From NCBI RefSeq assembly GCF_001076885.1, contig NZ_JVDT01000161.1:35953-99952 (forward strand): a stretch of DNA of 64,000 nt, read 5' to 3'. This stretch comes from Bacillus sp. 522_BSPC. Lineage in GTDB: Bacteria > Bacillota > Bacilli > Bacillales > Cytobacillaceae. Below are positions 8,695-17,346 of this stretch, piece by piece (within the stretch, counting starts at the first letter, position 1; every line of letters begins with the position of its first letter). Under the pieces are notes generated by a model. The model made no database searches. It was given only the letters and a program-made list of their open reading frames with translations, and was not told the DNA's origin. The translations under genes and the position numbers were made by a program.

Positions 8695-10563
8695 ATGGCA
8701 GGTAATCGTTCATTTAAAGAATATGTGGCAGAAAGATTCTATAATAAAATGTTTGCTGCCATACAGGATTTCACCGAAGAAAACTACGATGGCTTAGACT
8801 TACGGCTATACAGAGTTCAAAACATCGGCGGCATTGAGTTATCAGATATAGAAGTAAAGTTCGTATCTGTTAATGACTTACCGGACATGAAAATAGAATT
8901 TGATGTTGCTGTTGAAGCTGAATTCGAAGTCCGTGAATCAAATCATCGTTATGATGAATCAGAAAATTGTCGGCAATGGTTTATGCTGGAATGCTCAGGA
9001 GATTTGGATTGCAATTTGGATGATTTTTCAATCTCTAGTATAACTGAGTATACTAGCAAAAATAAGCAGCCGAAACCTATGTCAGACTCCCTTGTCCCTA
9101 TCATTCATAAGGAACAACTAGAATCTGTTGCCACAGACTTCCTTAGAAGACATTACCCTGAAGCATTAAAAAACCCAATGGCAGTTGAGCCACAGGTGTT
9201 GGCAGAAAAAATGGGCCTTACAGTAGAAATGAGAGAGATTACAAAGGATTTCTCTGTTTTTGGGCAGATATACTTTCACGACTGTGATGCAGAGTTTTAT
9301 GATGAAGATAGCGATGAAATGGTACAGACCCATGTGAGTGGCCGTACAATAATCGTGGATCCTAAAGCTTACTTCCTTCGTAACCTGGGATCAGTCAATA
9401 ATACTATTGTGCATGAGTGTGTTCATTGGGACCAACATAGAAAAGCATTTGAATTGGAACGGTTATATAATAGCAGTGCCACACGAATCAAGTGTCAGGT
9501 AGTCGGAGGTATAAAAGACAATACCAGAGATGCAACTGACTGGATGGAATGGCAGGCGAATGCCCTCGCCCCAAAGATACAAATGCCACTTGCTATGTTT
9601 AAAACCCAAGCGTTCAAATTTATTAAGCAATTCAGTTCAGAACTGGGAACATCTGAACTTATAGATGTAATGGAGCCAGTTATTGACGCCTTAGCAACGT
9701 TCTTCAGCGTATCTCGGACAGCAGCTAAAATTCGAATGATTGATGCTGGATACGAGGAAGCAATCGGAACTTTTACTTATATAGATGGTCGCTACGTCAA
9801 GCCACACAGATTTAAGAAGGGTGCGCTTGAAAGAAATCAGACCTTTTCTATAGGCGCCGAGGATGCTGCCATCCAAAGCATAACCAATCCAGAAATGGCC
9901 GCTCTAGTTAGAGACGGAAGTTATATATATGTAGATTCTCACTTTGTGCTAAACTATCCAAAATATTTAACACATGATATATTCGGACAAACGGTACTTA
10001 CTGACTACGCACGAACCCATATGGAAGAGTGCTGCTTGGTTTTCGAGTTATCAGTCAAATCCGGGTGTAGGGAAAGATACTATACTGAATGTTTCCTCAA
10101 CCGTGATAAGACATCAAATATAGATTTTGATATAAAGTATTGTAATGGTTTTGAGTATGCGGCTCCAGAAAAGAAGGCCCAATTACTAGCTGAAACAATA
10201 GCTGAAGAAATGCGAATCTATAATGAATTGCCAAATAGCTATACCAGCTCTCTCAAAATAGTACGTGAGTGGAAAAAAGTAACTTATAAAGAATTAGCAG
10301 AGAAAATATTGGTCAACGAGCGTACCATAAGACGAATCGTTAATGGTGAGGAACCGGGATCTATTAATTCCATTGTATTGATTTGCCTTGGACTTCATCT
10401 ACCGCCAAATATTAGCAGTCATATAATTCGCAACTCACCATTTTCATTGAATTTCAATAATAACAGTCATATTTGGTATAACTTTGCATTAACTCACCTA
10501 TATGCAAAATCGATGGATGAGATTAGAACGTTTTTACAGGAACATGGCGCAGAGCCATTATAA
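8695..10563 (+). CDS. ImmA/IrrE-type metallopeptidase with C-terminal HTH
   Basis: This is a 622-residue protein. The N-terminal 130 residues are of unknown fold. An ImmA/IrrE zinc-peptidase domain follows at about 150-360, with HECVH at residues 240-244 and a further E/W-rich helix (DWMEWQANALAPKIQMP). Near 520 there is a helix-turn-helix (TYKELAEKILVNERTIRRI). ImmA-like peptidases cleave phage-type repressors, so this one may sense or switch a regulator of the restriction operon; that is inference. It follows the nuclease gene by 17 bp. The start is uncertain: ATG 8683 and ATG 8695 both have G-rich sequence very near. Confidence 0.75.
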   Translation: MAGNRSFKEYVAERFYNKMFAAIQDFTEENYDGLDLRLYRVQNIGGIELSDIEVKFVSVNDLPDMKIEFDVAVEAEFEVRESNHRYDESENCRQWFMLECSGDLDCNLDDFSISSITEYTSKNKQPKPMSDSLVPIIHKEQLESVATDFLRRHYPEALKNPMAVEPQVLAEKMGLTVEMREITKDFSVFGQIYFHDCDAEFYDEDSDEMVQTHVSGRTIIVDPKAYFLRNLGSVNNTIVHECVHWDQHRKAFELERLYNSSATRIKCQVVGGIKDNTRDATDWMEWQANALAPKIQMPLAMFKTQAFKFIKQFSSELGTSELIDVMEPVIDALATFFSVSRTAAKIRMIDAGYEEAIGTFTYIDGRYVKPHRFKKGALERNQTFSIGAEDAAIQSITNPEMAALVRDGSYIYVDSHFVLNYPKYLTHDIFGQTVLTDYARTHMEECCLVFELSVKSGCRERYYTECFLNRDKTSNIDFDIKYCNGFEYAAPEKKAQLLAETIAEEMRIYNELPNSYTSSLKIVREWKKVTYKELAEKILVNERTIRRIVNGEEPGSINSIVLICLGLHLPPNISSHIIRNSPFSLNFNNNSHIWYNFALTHLYAKSMDEIRTFLQEHGAEPL

Positions 10564-10581
10564 AATTCAATAATATTTTTG

Positions 10582-10611
10582 AAAAAGCGGACACAGGATG
10601 TCCGCTTTTTA
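10582..10611 (+). terminator. Terminator ending the restriction operon
   Basis: The arms AAAAAGCGGACA and TGTCCGCTTTTT form a 12-bp stem with a 6-base loop, about 20 bp after the stop codon of the ImmA-like gene. Confidence 0.85.
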
Positions 10612-10625
10612 GTTATTAACTAAGT

Positions 10626-10670
10626 AAGCCATACATGAATCCTTTTAAGGGTTTGTGTATGGCTTTTTTT
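10626..10670 (+). terminator. Second terminator at the island/prophage junction
   Basis: The arms AAGCCATACA and TGTATGGCTT form a stem followed by TTTTTT. Two terminators in series isolate the restriction operon from the prophage. Confidence 0.75.
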
Positions 10671-10719
10671 ATTGTTGTTTTTAGGTGTTTTTGTTGGGAA
10701 AAGCGTCATTTTGAGCCTG

Positions 10720-11035
10720 AAATTAACGGGCATGAGGTGTCCGCCAAGGCTGTCCAATTCTCACCTACAATAATGATAGATGAAGGAAAGGTCCTTCGTA
10801 GTTAGCAAGAATTAGACCATTCCTCGTCTACAAAAAAATATCAAATGCCTGATTTGCAATAAGGGCAAAGGATACATATTGCTACGTTTCAGTCCGTTTA
10901 GGATTGTTATGCGTTGCAATAGAAGTACCTTACCTTGTTGCGCTCATTTTCAGGACAAAGGGTCTGTGTACTTCGAGGCACAGACCTATTTTTGTATCCT
11001 TTGCCGCCAATGCAGTCCGGCGGAAAGGATGCAAA
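10720..11035 (+). ncRNA. Candidate structured leader RNA before the phage sigma-like gene
   Basis: About 315 bases lack a credible gene but hold several perfect stems. GAAGGA 10782-10787 pairs with TCCTTC 10792-10797. GGCAAAGGATACA 10864-10876 pairs with 10993-11005 (13 bp enclosing 116 bases). GGTCTGTG 10961-10968 pairs with 10979-10986. CCGCC 11004-11008 pairs with GGCGG 11019-11023, just before the ribosome site. The last stem shares bases with the long stem, so the two compete. Candidate RNA motifs named after DUF2800 and DUF2815 genes are known from similar phages (from memory); this could be one of them. Confidence 0.5.
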
Positions 11036-11569
11036 ATGAAAATTAGAATTATGTACGACAACAAACCTACCTATTTGGAGGTACCAGACGAGGACTGCAC
11101 TGTAATGATTGATATGGACTATGAGGACAGGCTGTCCTGTGCCGAAGATAAGGAAACTGTGACTCGACGTTCACCACAGGAGATTATGGACGAGCGTTTT
11201 AACAAGCCCGACTACAATAACTGGCATAAATTTGACAGACATAGAGGGATGCCAAAAAAACCATTCCGTAAGGACGACGAATCCGAGGATGCAACGGATC
11301 ATATGGACTATCTCCCCGATAATACCCATGAAGTGGCACGAATTAAAAAGGAAGATTATGAATATTACTGTGAGATTATTCGTTCCATTCTCAAGCCAAA
11401 ACATTCAGAACCTTTTATTGCTGTATATCTTGATGGCATGACAATGACTGAGTATGCAGAGCGTGAAGGTGTCAGTAAAAGCGCCATTTCACACCGTTTA
11501 AATACAGCCAAGAAGAATTTAAAAAAAGTTTTTCCAGAATCCTCAACTTTCCCCTCTTGCCACGGCTAA
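11036..11569 (+). CDS. Sigma-70 region 4-like phage regulator
   Basis: The start is ATG 11036 with AAAGGA upstream. The protein has 177 residues. The last 60 form a sigma region 4-like helix-turn-helix (MTMTEYAEREGVSKSAISHR). The middle is highly charged (RHRGMPKKPFRKDDESED). It is the first gene of the prophage early module and probably directs or modifies host RNA polymerase. An in-frame extension upstream to 10904 is rejected, because it crosses the structured leader. Its last codons overlap the first copy of a repeated leader motif (11538-11580). Confidence 0.75.
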   Translation: MKIRIMYDNKPTYLEVPDEDCTVMIDMDYEDRLSCAEDKETVTRRSPQEIMDERFNKPDYNNWHKFDRHRGMPKKPFRKDDESEDATDHMDYLPDNTHEVARIKKEDYEYYCEIIRSILKPKHSEPFIAVYLDGMTMTEYAEREGVSKSAISHRLNTAKKNLKKVFPESSTFPSCHG

Positions 11570-11580
11570 TAGATAGAGGG
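11538..11580 (+). promoter_or_regulatory. Repeated phage leader motif, copy 1
   Basis: The block is AATCCTCAAC, 13 bases, then CACGGCTAATAGATAGAGGG. CCCTCT (11552-11557) can pair locally with AGAGGG (11575-11580). The overlapping CCTCTT (11553-11558) can instead pair with AAGAGG (11602-11607), the ribosome site of the next gene. It overlaps the end of the sigma-like gene. The same block recurs at 20977 and 51355. Confidence 0.6.
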
Positions 11581-11615
11581 CAGTACATAAACGCTCTCGG
11601 AAAGAGGTGAAGAAC

Positions 11616-11834
11616 ATGAAACACAACTTGAAAATCAGTGTTTCAAAAACTCCACAGTCTGGCGGGATTGTAACTTGCCGTAATGTCACCATAAGGGAGC
11701 GCTTCCTTCGTTTCTTACTTGGTGATAAGCAGAAGCTGACTATTCTTGTTCCGGGTGACACCGTACAGGAACTCGCCATCAGTGAGATTAAGGAGGGGGG
11801 ATTAAACCATGAGCAAAATCAAACTACTTCTTGA
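11616..11834 (+). CDS. Small phage protein of unknown function
   Basis: This 72-residue protein starts at ATG 11616 with AAGAGGTGA upstream. It is rich in beta-type residues (GGIVTCRNVTIRERFLRF) and has a basic middle. I do not recognise a domain. It lies directly behind leader-motif copy 1 and overlaps the next gene by 26 bp, so it belongs to the early operon. Small proteins at this position are usual in this phage type but uncharacterised. Confidence 0.6.
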   Translation: MKHNLKISVSKTPQSGGIVTCRNVTIRERFLRFLLGDKQKLTILVPGDTVQELAISEIKEGGLNHEQNQTTS

Positions 11835-12132
11835 TGTGGTTTCTGATATGCGCTCTTTGGCAGACAGCATACAAGCGGTTGCTGATGCAATGGCGGGTAG
11901 TGAGCCTGTCGAAGCAAAAGAACCGACCACAACTGTAAAAGAGCCAGAACCAAAGAAAAAGGAAATCACTCTAGAGGAAGTCAGAGCAAAACTCGCTGAG
12001 AAGAGTCAAGCTGGTCTTACTGACCAAGTGAGAGAAATCATCCAAAAATACGGTGGCTCTAAATTAAGCGAAGTTGACCCGAAACATTATGCAGATATGT
12101 TGAAAGATGAGGAGGTACTAGGTAATGAGTGA
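11809..12132 (+). CDS. Phage early protein, coiled-coil plus conserved C-terminal domain
   Basis: This 107-residue protein has three parts. An N-terminal amphipathic helix (DVVSDMRSLADSIQAVADAM) is followed by a proline/lysine/glutamate linker at about 35-53. A conserved helical C-terminal domain then contains LEEVRAKLAEKSQ and VREIIQKYGGSKLSEVDP. Proteins of this type are common just upstream of DUF2800 genes in Firmicute prophages and have no established role; some database names for them are misleading. The start is ATG 11809 with GGAGGGG upstream. It overlaps both neighbours. Confidence 0.65.
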   Translation: MSKIKLLLDVVSDMRSLADSIQAVADAMAGSEPVEAKEPTTTVKEPEPKKKEITLEEVRAKLAEKSQAGLTDQVREIIQKYGGSKLSEVDPKHYADMLKDEEVLGNE

Positions 12133-13273
12133 TCACGCAGTACTTTCCGCATCGGGGTCCCATAGGTGGCTTAATTGCCTTCCTTCTGCAAGATTGGAAC
12201 TGGAATTTGAAAATAGTGAATCCAATGCAGCCGCTGAAGGTACCGCCGCTCATGCTCTCTGTGAACATAAACTTAAAAAAGCACTTCACATGAGAAGTAA
12301 ACGGCCAGTCTCGGTGTATAACTCTGATGAAATGGAAGAACACAGCGATGCCTATGTGGAATTTGTAATGGAGCAGCTTGAACTGGCGAAACAAAGCTGT
12401 ACGGACCCGTTAATACTTATTGAACAACGTCTTGATTTTTCTTGCTATGTACCCCAGGGGTTCGGAACTGGTGATTGCATCATTATTGGCGATAAAAAGC
12501 TTCATATTATCGATTTTAAGTATGGCATGGGAGTGTTAGTAGATGCAGTGGAAAACCCGCAGATGAAATTGTATGCCCTTGGTGCTTTAGAAATCTACGA
12601 TAGCTTGTACGATATCGAGGAGGTTTCCATGACCATCTTCCAACCCCGCAGGGAAAATGTCAGCACATGGACAATCCCGGTAAAGGAATTAAAGGACTGG
12701 GCAGAAAATGAACTGAAACCAAAGGCGAAAAAGGCCTATGACGGTGAAGGTGAATATCTGACCGGTGAGTGGTGTACTTTCTGCCGAGCGGCTGTTAAAT
12801 GCCGTGCAAGGGCTGAAGAAAAGCTGAAATTAGCACAGATGGAGTTTAAACTGCCACCCCTACTTCTGGACTCCGAAATTGAAGAAGTTCTTTCTAAACT
12901 GTCTGACCTTACAAAGTGGGCAAATGAAATCATTGCTTATGCCACGGATGCTGCTGTTAATCACGGGAAAGAGTGGCACGGTTTTAAGGTAGTCGAGGGC
13001 AGGTCTATCCGTAAATATAAAGACGAAGAGGCTGTGGCTGAAGTAGCCAAGGCAAATGGCTATAAGGATATCTATCGTCAGAGTCTCATTACCCTTACGG
13101 AAATGCAGAAGCTGATGGGTAAAAAGAAATTTGAGCAAATTCTCGGTGGTCTCATACATAAACCACCGGGCAAGCCAATGCTGGTTCCAAATTCGGATAA
13201 GCGGCCAGCTATGAATATATCAAACGTAAAAAACGAATTTAACGAAATAACGGAGGAATTGGAATATGAATAA
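12125..13273 (+). CDS. DUF2800 PD-(D/E)xK nuclease (Cas4/RecB-like)
   Basis: This 382-residue protein matches the DUF2800 family of phage nucleases. The N-terminus (SASGSHRWLNCLPSARLE) and EGTAAHALCEH are typical. The catalytic core is GTGDCIIIGDKKLHIIDFKY, followed by QMKLYALGAL. A cysteine cluster near residue 218 (WCTFC, then C at about 227) may hold an iron-sulfur centre together with an N-terminal Cys, as in Cas4/AddB nucleases. The partner is likely the ssDNA-binding protein encoded next, in phage recombination or replication. GAGGTA precedes the ATG and the genes overlap by 8 bp. Confidence 0.85.
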   Translation: MSDHAVLSASGSHRWLNCLPSARLELEFENSESNAAAEGTAAHALCEHKLKKALHMRSKRPVSVYNSDEMEEHSDAYVEFVMEQLELAKQSCTDPLILIEQRLDFSCYVPQGFGTGDCIIIGDKKLHIIDFKYGMGVLVDAVENPQMKLYALGALEIYDSLYDIEEVSMTIFQPRRENVSTWTIPVKELKDWAENELKPKAKKAYDGEGEYLTGEWCTFCRAAVKCRARAEEKLKLAQMEFKLPPLLLDSEIEEVLSKLSDLTKWANEIIAYATDAAVNHGKEWHGFKVVEGRSIRKYKDEEAVAEVAKANGYKDIYRQSLITLTEMQKLMGKKKFEQILGGLIHKPPGKPMLVPNSDKRPAMNISNVKNEFNEITEELEYE

Positions 13274-13814
13274 TCAAAACAGAACTAAGGTTGTTACAAG
13301 CGTCAACACACGTCTTAGCTACTTTCACGGCTGGGAGCCGGTATCCATCAATGGCGGAGCGGAAAAGTACAGCGTATCCGTATTGATTCCCAAAACAGAT
13401 AAGGAAACCATCAATGCTATCAATGCAGCAGTAGATGCAGCCATTGAAGAGGGCATTGCAAAGTTTGGTGGTAAAAAGCCGAATAAGGCGGCTATTAAAC
13501 TGCCACTTCGAGATGGTGACGTAGAACGTGATGACGAGGCTTACAAAGGACATTACTTTGTAAATGCCAACAGCAAGACTCCACCCCAAATAGTAGATAA
13601 AGCGGTTAGACCTATCCTGGATCGTAACGAGGTTTACAGCGGTTGTTATGCAAGAGTATCCCTAAATTTCTACGCTTTTAACTCTAATGGCAATAAGGGT
13701 GTAGCATGTGGTCTTGGCAACATCCAGAAGATAAGAGATGGAGAGCCTTTAGGCGGAAGAACCAATGCAGCTGATGACTTCACAACTATTGAAGATGATG
13801 ATTTTCTAGCATAA
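13266..13814 (+). CDS. DUF2815 single-stranded DNA-binding protein
   Basis: This 182-residue protein belongs to DUF2815, a phage ssDNA-binding family with an OB-like fold comparable to T7 gp2.5. Visible features are FHGWEP, YSVSVLIPKTD and GCYARVSLNFYAFN. The acidic C-terminal tail ends in a phenylalanine-containing tip (EDDDFLA), the usual docking tail of SSB proteins for replication partners. It overlaps the DUF2800 gene by 8 bp and is followed by a large hairpin and the DNA polymerase gene, so it belongs to the replication module. Confidence 0.85.
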   Translation: MNNQNRTKVVTSVNTRLSYFHGWEPVSINGGAEKYSVSVLIPKTDKETINAINAAVDAAIEEGIAKFGGKKPNKAAIKLPLRDGDVERDDEAYKGHYFVNANSKTPPQIVDKAVRPILDRNEVYSGCYARVSLNFYAFNSNGNKGVACGLGNIQKIRDGEPLGGRTNAADDFTTIEDDDFLA

Positions 13815-13820
13815 AGAATA

Positions 13821-13869
13821 AATACAAACGAGGTGGTGGAGGTTGTTCTTCTGCCACCTCGTTTGTATT
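13821..13869 (+). promoter_or_regulatory. 16-bp perfect hairpin before the polymerase gene
   Basis: AATACAAACGAGGTGG (13821-13836) pairs perfectly with 13854-13869, with a 17-base loop. No T-run follows; instead the polymerase ribosome site (GGAAGGGG) comes 1-3 bases later. It is therefore unlikely to be a simple terminator. It could be an RNase III site, an mRNA stabiliser, or a translational control element. Confidence 0.6.
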
Positions 13870-13886
13870 GGAAGGGGCGGTAATAC

Positions 13887-15821
13887 ATGAATTCTATTTC
13901 TATTGATATTGAAACATTTAGTAGTGCCAATCTTCAAAAGTCTGGAGTTTACCGTTATGCCGAGAGTGATGATTTTGAAATTCTACTATTTGGCTATTCG
14001 GTAGATTCTGGTGAAGTACAAGTTGTTGATCTTGCCTGCGGAGAGGAAATCCCAGCTGAAATTATAAACGCACTTATGGATGATTCCGTTACAAAGTGGG
14101 CTTTCAATGCAATGTTTGAGCGTGTGTGTCTATCAAAATGGCTTAACCTTACTGAATATCTTGACCCCGCATCCTGGAAATGTTCCATGATATGGTCGGC
14201 ATATATGGGACTTCCTCTTTCTTTGGAGGGAGTCGGTGCAGTTCTAGGTTTGGAGAAACAAAAGCTAACAGAGGGTAAAGACCTCATCAAATATTTCTGT
14301 ACACCTTGCTCCCCTACAAAATCTAATGGTGGTCGAGTTCGTAATTTACCAGAACACGACATGGATAAATGGGAGCGGTTTAAAGTATATAACATTCGCG
14401 ATGTGGAATCCGAGATGTCAATACAACAGAAATTATCCAAGTTTCAAGTACCAGAGAACATCTGGGAGGAATATCATCTCGACCAGGTAATCAATGATCG
14501 TGGCATTGCCATTGACATGACTTTCGTAAAACAGGCTGTAGAGATGGATGAACATTCTCGTGAAAAGCTAATGGCTACGATGCAAGATATAACTAATTTG
14601 GAGAATCCAAACTCTGTACAACAAATGAAAGACTGGCTTGCCGACAATGGGCTAGAAACAGATACCCTTGGTAAAAAAGCGGTTGCTGAGATGTTAAAGA
14701 CGGCTCCTGAACCACTAGGCACTGTTTTGGAACTTCGCCAGCAGCTTGCAAAATCATCGGTGAAAAAATACACGGCAATGGAAAATGCGGTATGTAGTGA
14801 CGGTCGTGCAAGAGGAATGTTTCAGTTTTACGGAGCCAACAGAACCGGCAGATTCTCTGGCAGGCTGATTCAGTTGCAAAATCTCCCCCAAAACCATATG
14901 CCCGATTTGGAACAGGCTCGTGCTTTAGTTCGAAGCGGAAACTTTGATGCTCTTACTTTACTCTATGATTCAATCCCAGAGGTACTGTCGGAACTTATCC
15001 GTACTGCTTTTATACCGCGAGAAGGTATGAAGTTCATTGTGGCAGATTTTTCAGCGATTGAGGCTCGCGTCATTGCTTGGCTTGCAAGTGAAAAATGGAG
15101 AATAGATGTATTCCAAAACGGCGGTGACATCTACTGTGCCAGTGCCTCTCAGATGTTTAATGTACCTGTTGAGAAGCATGGTGTGAATGGCCATCTTCGT
15201 CAGAAAGGGAAAATTGCCGAACTTGCTCTCGGTTATGGCGGATCGGTTGGGGCATTAAAATCAATGGGAGCTTTAGAGATGGGGATTGAAGAAGAGGAAC
15301 TTCAGCTTCTTGTAACGGCTTGGAGACAATCCAATCCCAATATTACAAAACTGTGGTGGGATGTTGACCGAGCAGTAAAAACTTGTGTTAAGCAGAAAAC
15401 TCCTACAGAAACACACGGTATTAAATTTATATATCAAAGTGGAATGCTCTTTATTGTCCTTCCTTCCGGCAGGCGGCTTTCCTATGTAAAACCTCGTATG
15501 GGAGAGAACGTATTTGGTGGTGAGTCAGTTACTTATGAAGGTATCGGCGGGACAAAGAAATGGGAAAGAATCGAAAGCTACGGTCCCAAATTTGTAGAGA
15601 ATATTGTTCAAGCAATCAGTCGTGACATTTTGTGTCATGCCATGCAGACATTAAAGAATTGTTCCATTGTGGCCCATGTACACGATGAAATTATCATCGA
15701 GGCGGAAATGGGTATGTCAATTTCTGCTGTCTGTGAGCAAATGGCAAGGACACCAACCTGGGCGAATGGTCTGTTACTCAGTGCTGATGGCTATGAGTGT
15801 CAGTTTTATCAAAAAGATTAA
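13887..15821 (+). CDS. Phage DNA polymerase, family A
   Basis: This 644-residue replicative polymerase has an N-terminal 3'-5' exonuclease (SIDIETFSS; NIRDVESE) and a PolA-type polymerase. Motif A is IVADFSAIEARVIAWLA, motif B is RQKGKIAELALGYG, and motif C is HVHDEIIIE. It lacks the 5'-3' nuclease of bacterial PolA, as phage enzymes do. The start is ATG 13887 with AAGGGGCGG upstream. It is the last phage gene before the non-phage cargo block, which separates it from the antirepressor gene by 5.2 kb. Confidence 0.92.
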   Translation: MNSISIDIETFSSANLQKSGVYRYAESDDFEILLFGYSVDSGEVQVVDLACGEEIPAEIINALMDDSVTKWAFNAMFERVCLSKWLNLTEYLDPASWKCSMIWSAYMGLPLSLEGVGAVLGLEKQKLTEGKDLIKYFCTPCSPTKSNGGRVRNLPEHDMDKWERFKVYNIRDVESEMSIQQKLSKFQVPENIWEEYHLDQVINDRGIAIDMTFVKQAVEMDEHSREKLMATMQDITNLENPNSVQQMKDWLADNGLETDTLGKKAVAEMLKTAPEPLGTVLELRQQLAKSSVKKYTAMENAVCSDGRARGMFQFYGANRTGRFSGRLIQLQNLPQNHMPDLEQARALVRSGNFDALTLLYDSIPEVLSELIRTAFIPREGMKFIVADFSAIEARVIAWLASEKWRIDVFQNGGDIYCASASQMFNVPVEKHGVNGHLRQKGKIAELALGYGGSVGALKSMGALEMGIEEEELQLLVTAWRQSNPNITKLWWDVDRAVKTCVKQKTPTETHGIKFIYQSGMLFIVLPSGRRLSYVKPRMGENVFGGESVTYEGIGGTKKWERIESYGPKFVENIVQAISRDILCHAMQTLKNCSIVAHVHDEIIIEAEMGMSISAVCEQMARTPTWANGLLLSADGYECQFYQKD

Positions 15822-15884
15822 ATTAATTGGTAATCGGATAATCGTGTGGGAGGAGGTTAAAAGACCTTCAATTTTTAAATAATG

Positions 15885-15935
15885 AAAACAGGATAGCACT
15901 TATTTTATGACCGGTACGTGCTATCTTGTTTGTTT
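15885..15935. terminator. Terminator-like hairpin after the polymerase gene
   Basis: AAACAGGATAGCAC and GTGCTATCTTGTTT form a 14-bp stem with one G-U pair and an 18-base loop, followed by GTTTAATAA. It may end the early phage transcript or belong to the inserted cargo. Confidence 0.6.
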
Positions 15936-16124
15936 AATAAACGCTCCATTTTTGTGGAATAAAGGGTTAAAATTCGAATCTTGAAGAAATATAGTGAAAG
16001 AACCGATTTTGACTCCTCTCTCTATAAAGTTAATGGCTCTGTTAAAGGTTGATGTTGAAAATTGATTACCTTCAAAAAAGTAGTTATAATAAGAACAAAC
16101 ATTCTTATTTGGAGGGTCCAAAGG

Positions 16125-17153
16125 ATGAGTAAAGCGTTTAGCAATTTATTAAAACATATCGATAAATTATCGCATACAGATAAAGAACGAGTGTTTCAAT
16201 GGGTAAAACACTATGTTGAACCTTCTTTAACTGTTGATGGTCGCTTAATCGATGAAATGCGGGAAGTACGTTATAAAGAAGGTTTTGAATGCCCTCATTG
16301 CACTTCAGAACACATTAATCGATTCGGTAAAGTTAATGGTCGCCAACGATATCGCTGTAAGGCTTGTCGTAAAACGTTTATGGATACTACAAATACAATT
16401 CTTTATCGCACTCGAAAAGGTAATGAATGGATTACTTTTGTTGAATGTATGTTTAAAGGATATTCCTTGCGTAAATCAGCAAAAATTGTGGGCGTTACTT
16501 GGGTTACATTATTCTATTGGAGACATAAGCTGTTATCAGCTCTTAAACAAATGGGTTTTGAACAATTTGATGGTATCGTTGAAGTGGACGAGACTTATTT
16601 TTTGTATTCTCAAAAAGGTCAACGTGGCATTAGTGAACGTAAACCACGTAAGCGAGGCGGTAAATCAACACTAAGAGGAGTTAGTAAGGAACAAGTCTGT
16701 GTTCTAGTTGCTAGAGACCGAACAAAAGCAACAGTTTCAAAGGTAGCCTGTATGGGGCGTGTTGTTAAAACCAAAGTTGATGGTATGATTGGGTCTAAAC
16801 TAACACCTAATAATGTACTTGTAACAGACGCTTGGAGAGCCTATAAAACCTATGCAGATGAAAGAGGGATAGAACATTATCGCATTAAGTCTGACGATGG
16901 AAAACACGTTATTAAAGGCTTATACCATATCCAAAATGTAAATGGACTCCATTCACGTTTAAAACATTGGATACATCGTTTTAAAGGTGTTGCTTCTAAA
17001 TACCTTGATAATTACCTTGCTTGGTTTTTATTAGTAGATAGTCATAGCAATGAAAGTACAAAACACAATATCAAAGAATTACTTTTGACATCCTTTGTTT
17101 TTGAAATGACAGAAACCTATCGAAGTTTAAGGCTATCGAAATTCAATATGTAA
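16125..17153 (+). CDS. IS1595-family transposase
   Basis: This 342-residue ISXO2-like transposase has an N-terminal zinc ribbon (CPHC at about 55, CKAC at about 80). A helix-turn-helix follows (YSLRKSAKIVGVTWVTLFYW), then an RNase H-like core with VDETYF and VTDAWRAY. The third catalytic position is in NVNGLHSRLKHW, where this family may use N, H or E. The start is ATG 16125, preceded by GGAGGG and not by the longer upstream frame. It appears intact, so the element could still move. Confidence 0.9.
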   Translation: MSKAFSNLLKHIDKLSHTDKERVFQWVKHYVEPSLTVDGRLIDEMREVRYKEGFECPHCTSEHINRFGKVNGRQRYRCKACRKTFMDTTNTILYRTRKGNEWITFVECMFKGYSLRKSAKIVGVTWVTLFYWRHKLLSALKQMGFEQFDGIVEVDETYFLYSQKGQRGISERKPRKRGGKSTLRGVSKEQVCVLVARDRTKATVSKVACMGRVVKTKVDGMIGSKLTPNNVLVTDAWRAYKTYADERGIEHYRIKSDDGKHVIKGLYHIQNVNGLHSRLKHWIHRFKGVASKYLDNYLAWFLLVDSHSNESTKHNIKELLLTSFVFEMTETYRSLRLSKFNM

Positions 17154-17346
17154 TGCTTATTTGACTGTTAGGGTGACTAAATCAAAATAGAGTTCTGGCA
17201 AATTTTTGCGGATTTACAACGTTAAACAATAAAGTTTACAAACGACACTTTGGGAATATTTTTGAAGGTGTTTTAGTAATGCATCGAGAAAAAAATATCA
17301 CAATAGCTCTCAATTTCAAAAGGTAGAGTGCTACTGTGATTTTTAT

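Noticed and set aside
10904..11035. N-terminal extension of the sigma-like protein
   Set aside because: The codons run through stable hairpins and give a Cys-rich sequence unlike the rest; ATG 11036 has a proper ribosome site.
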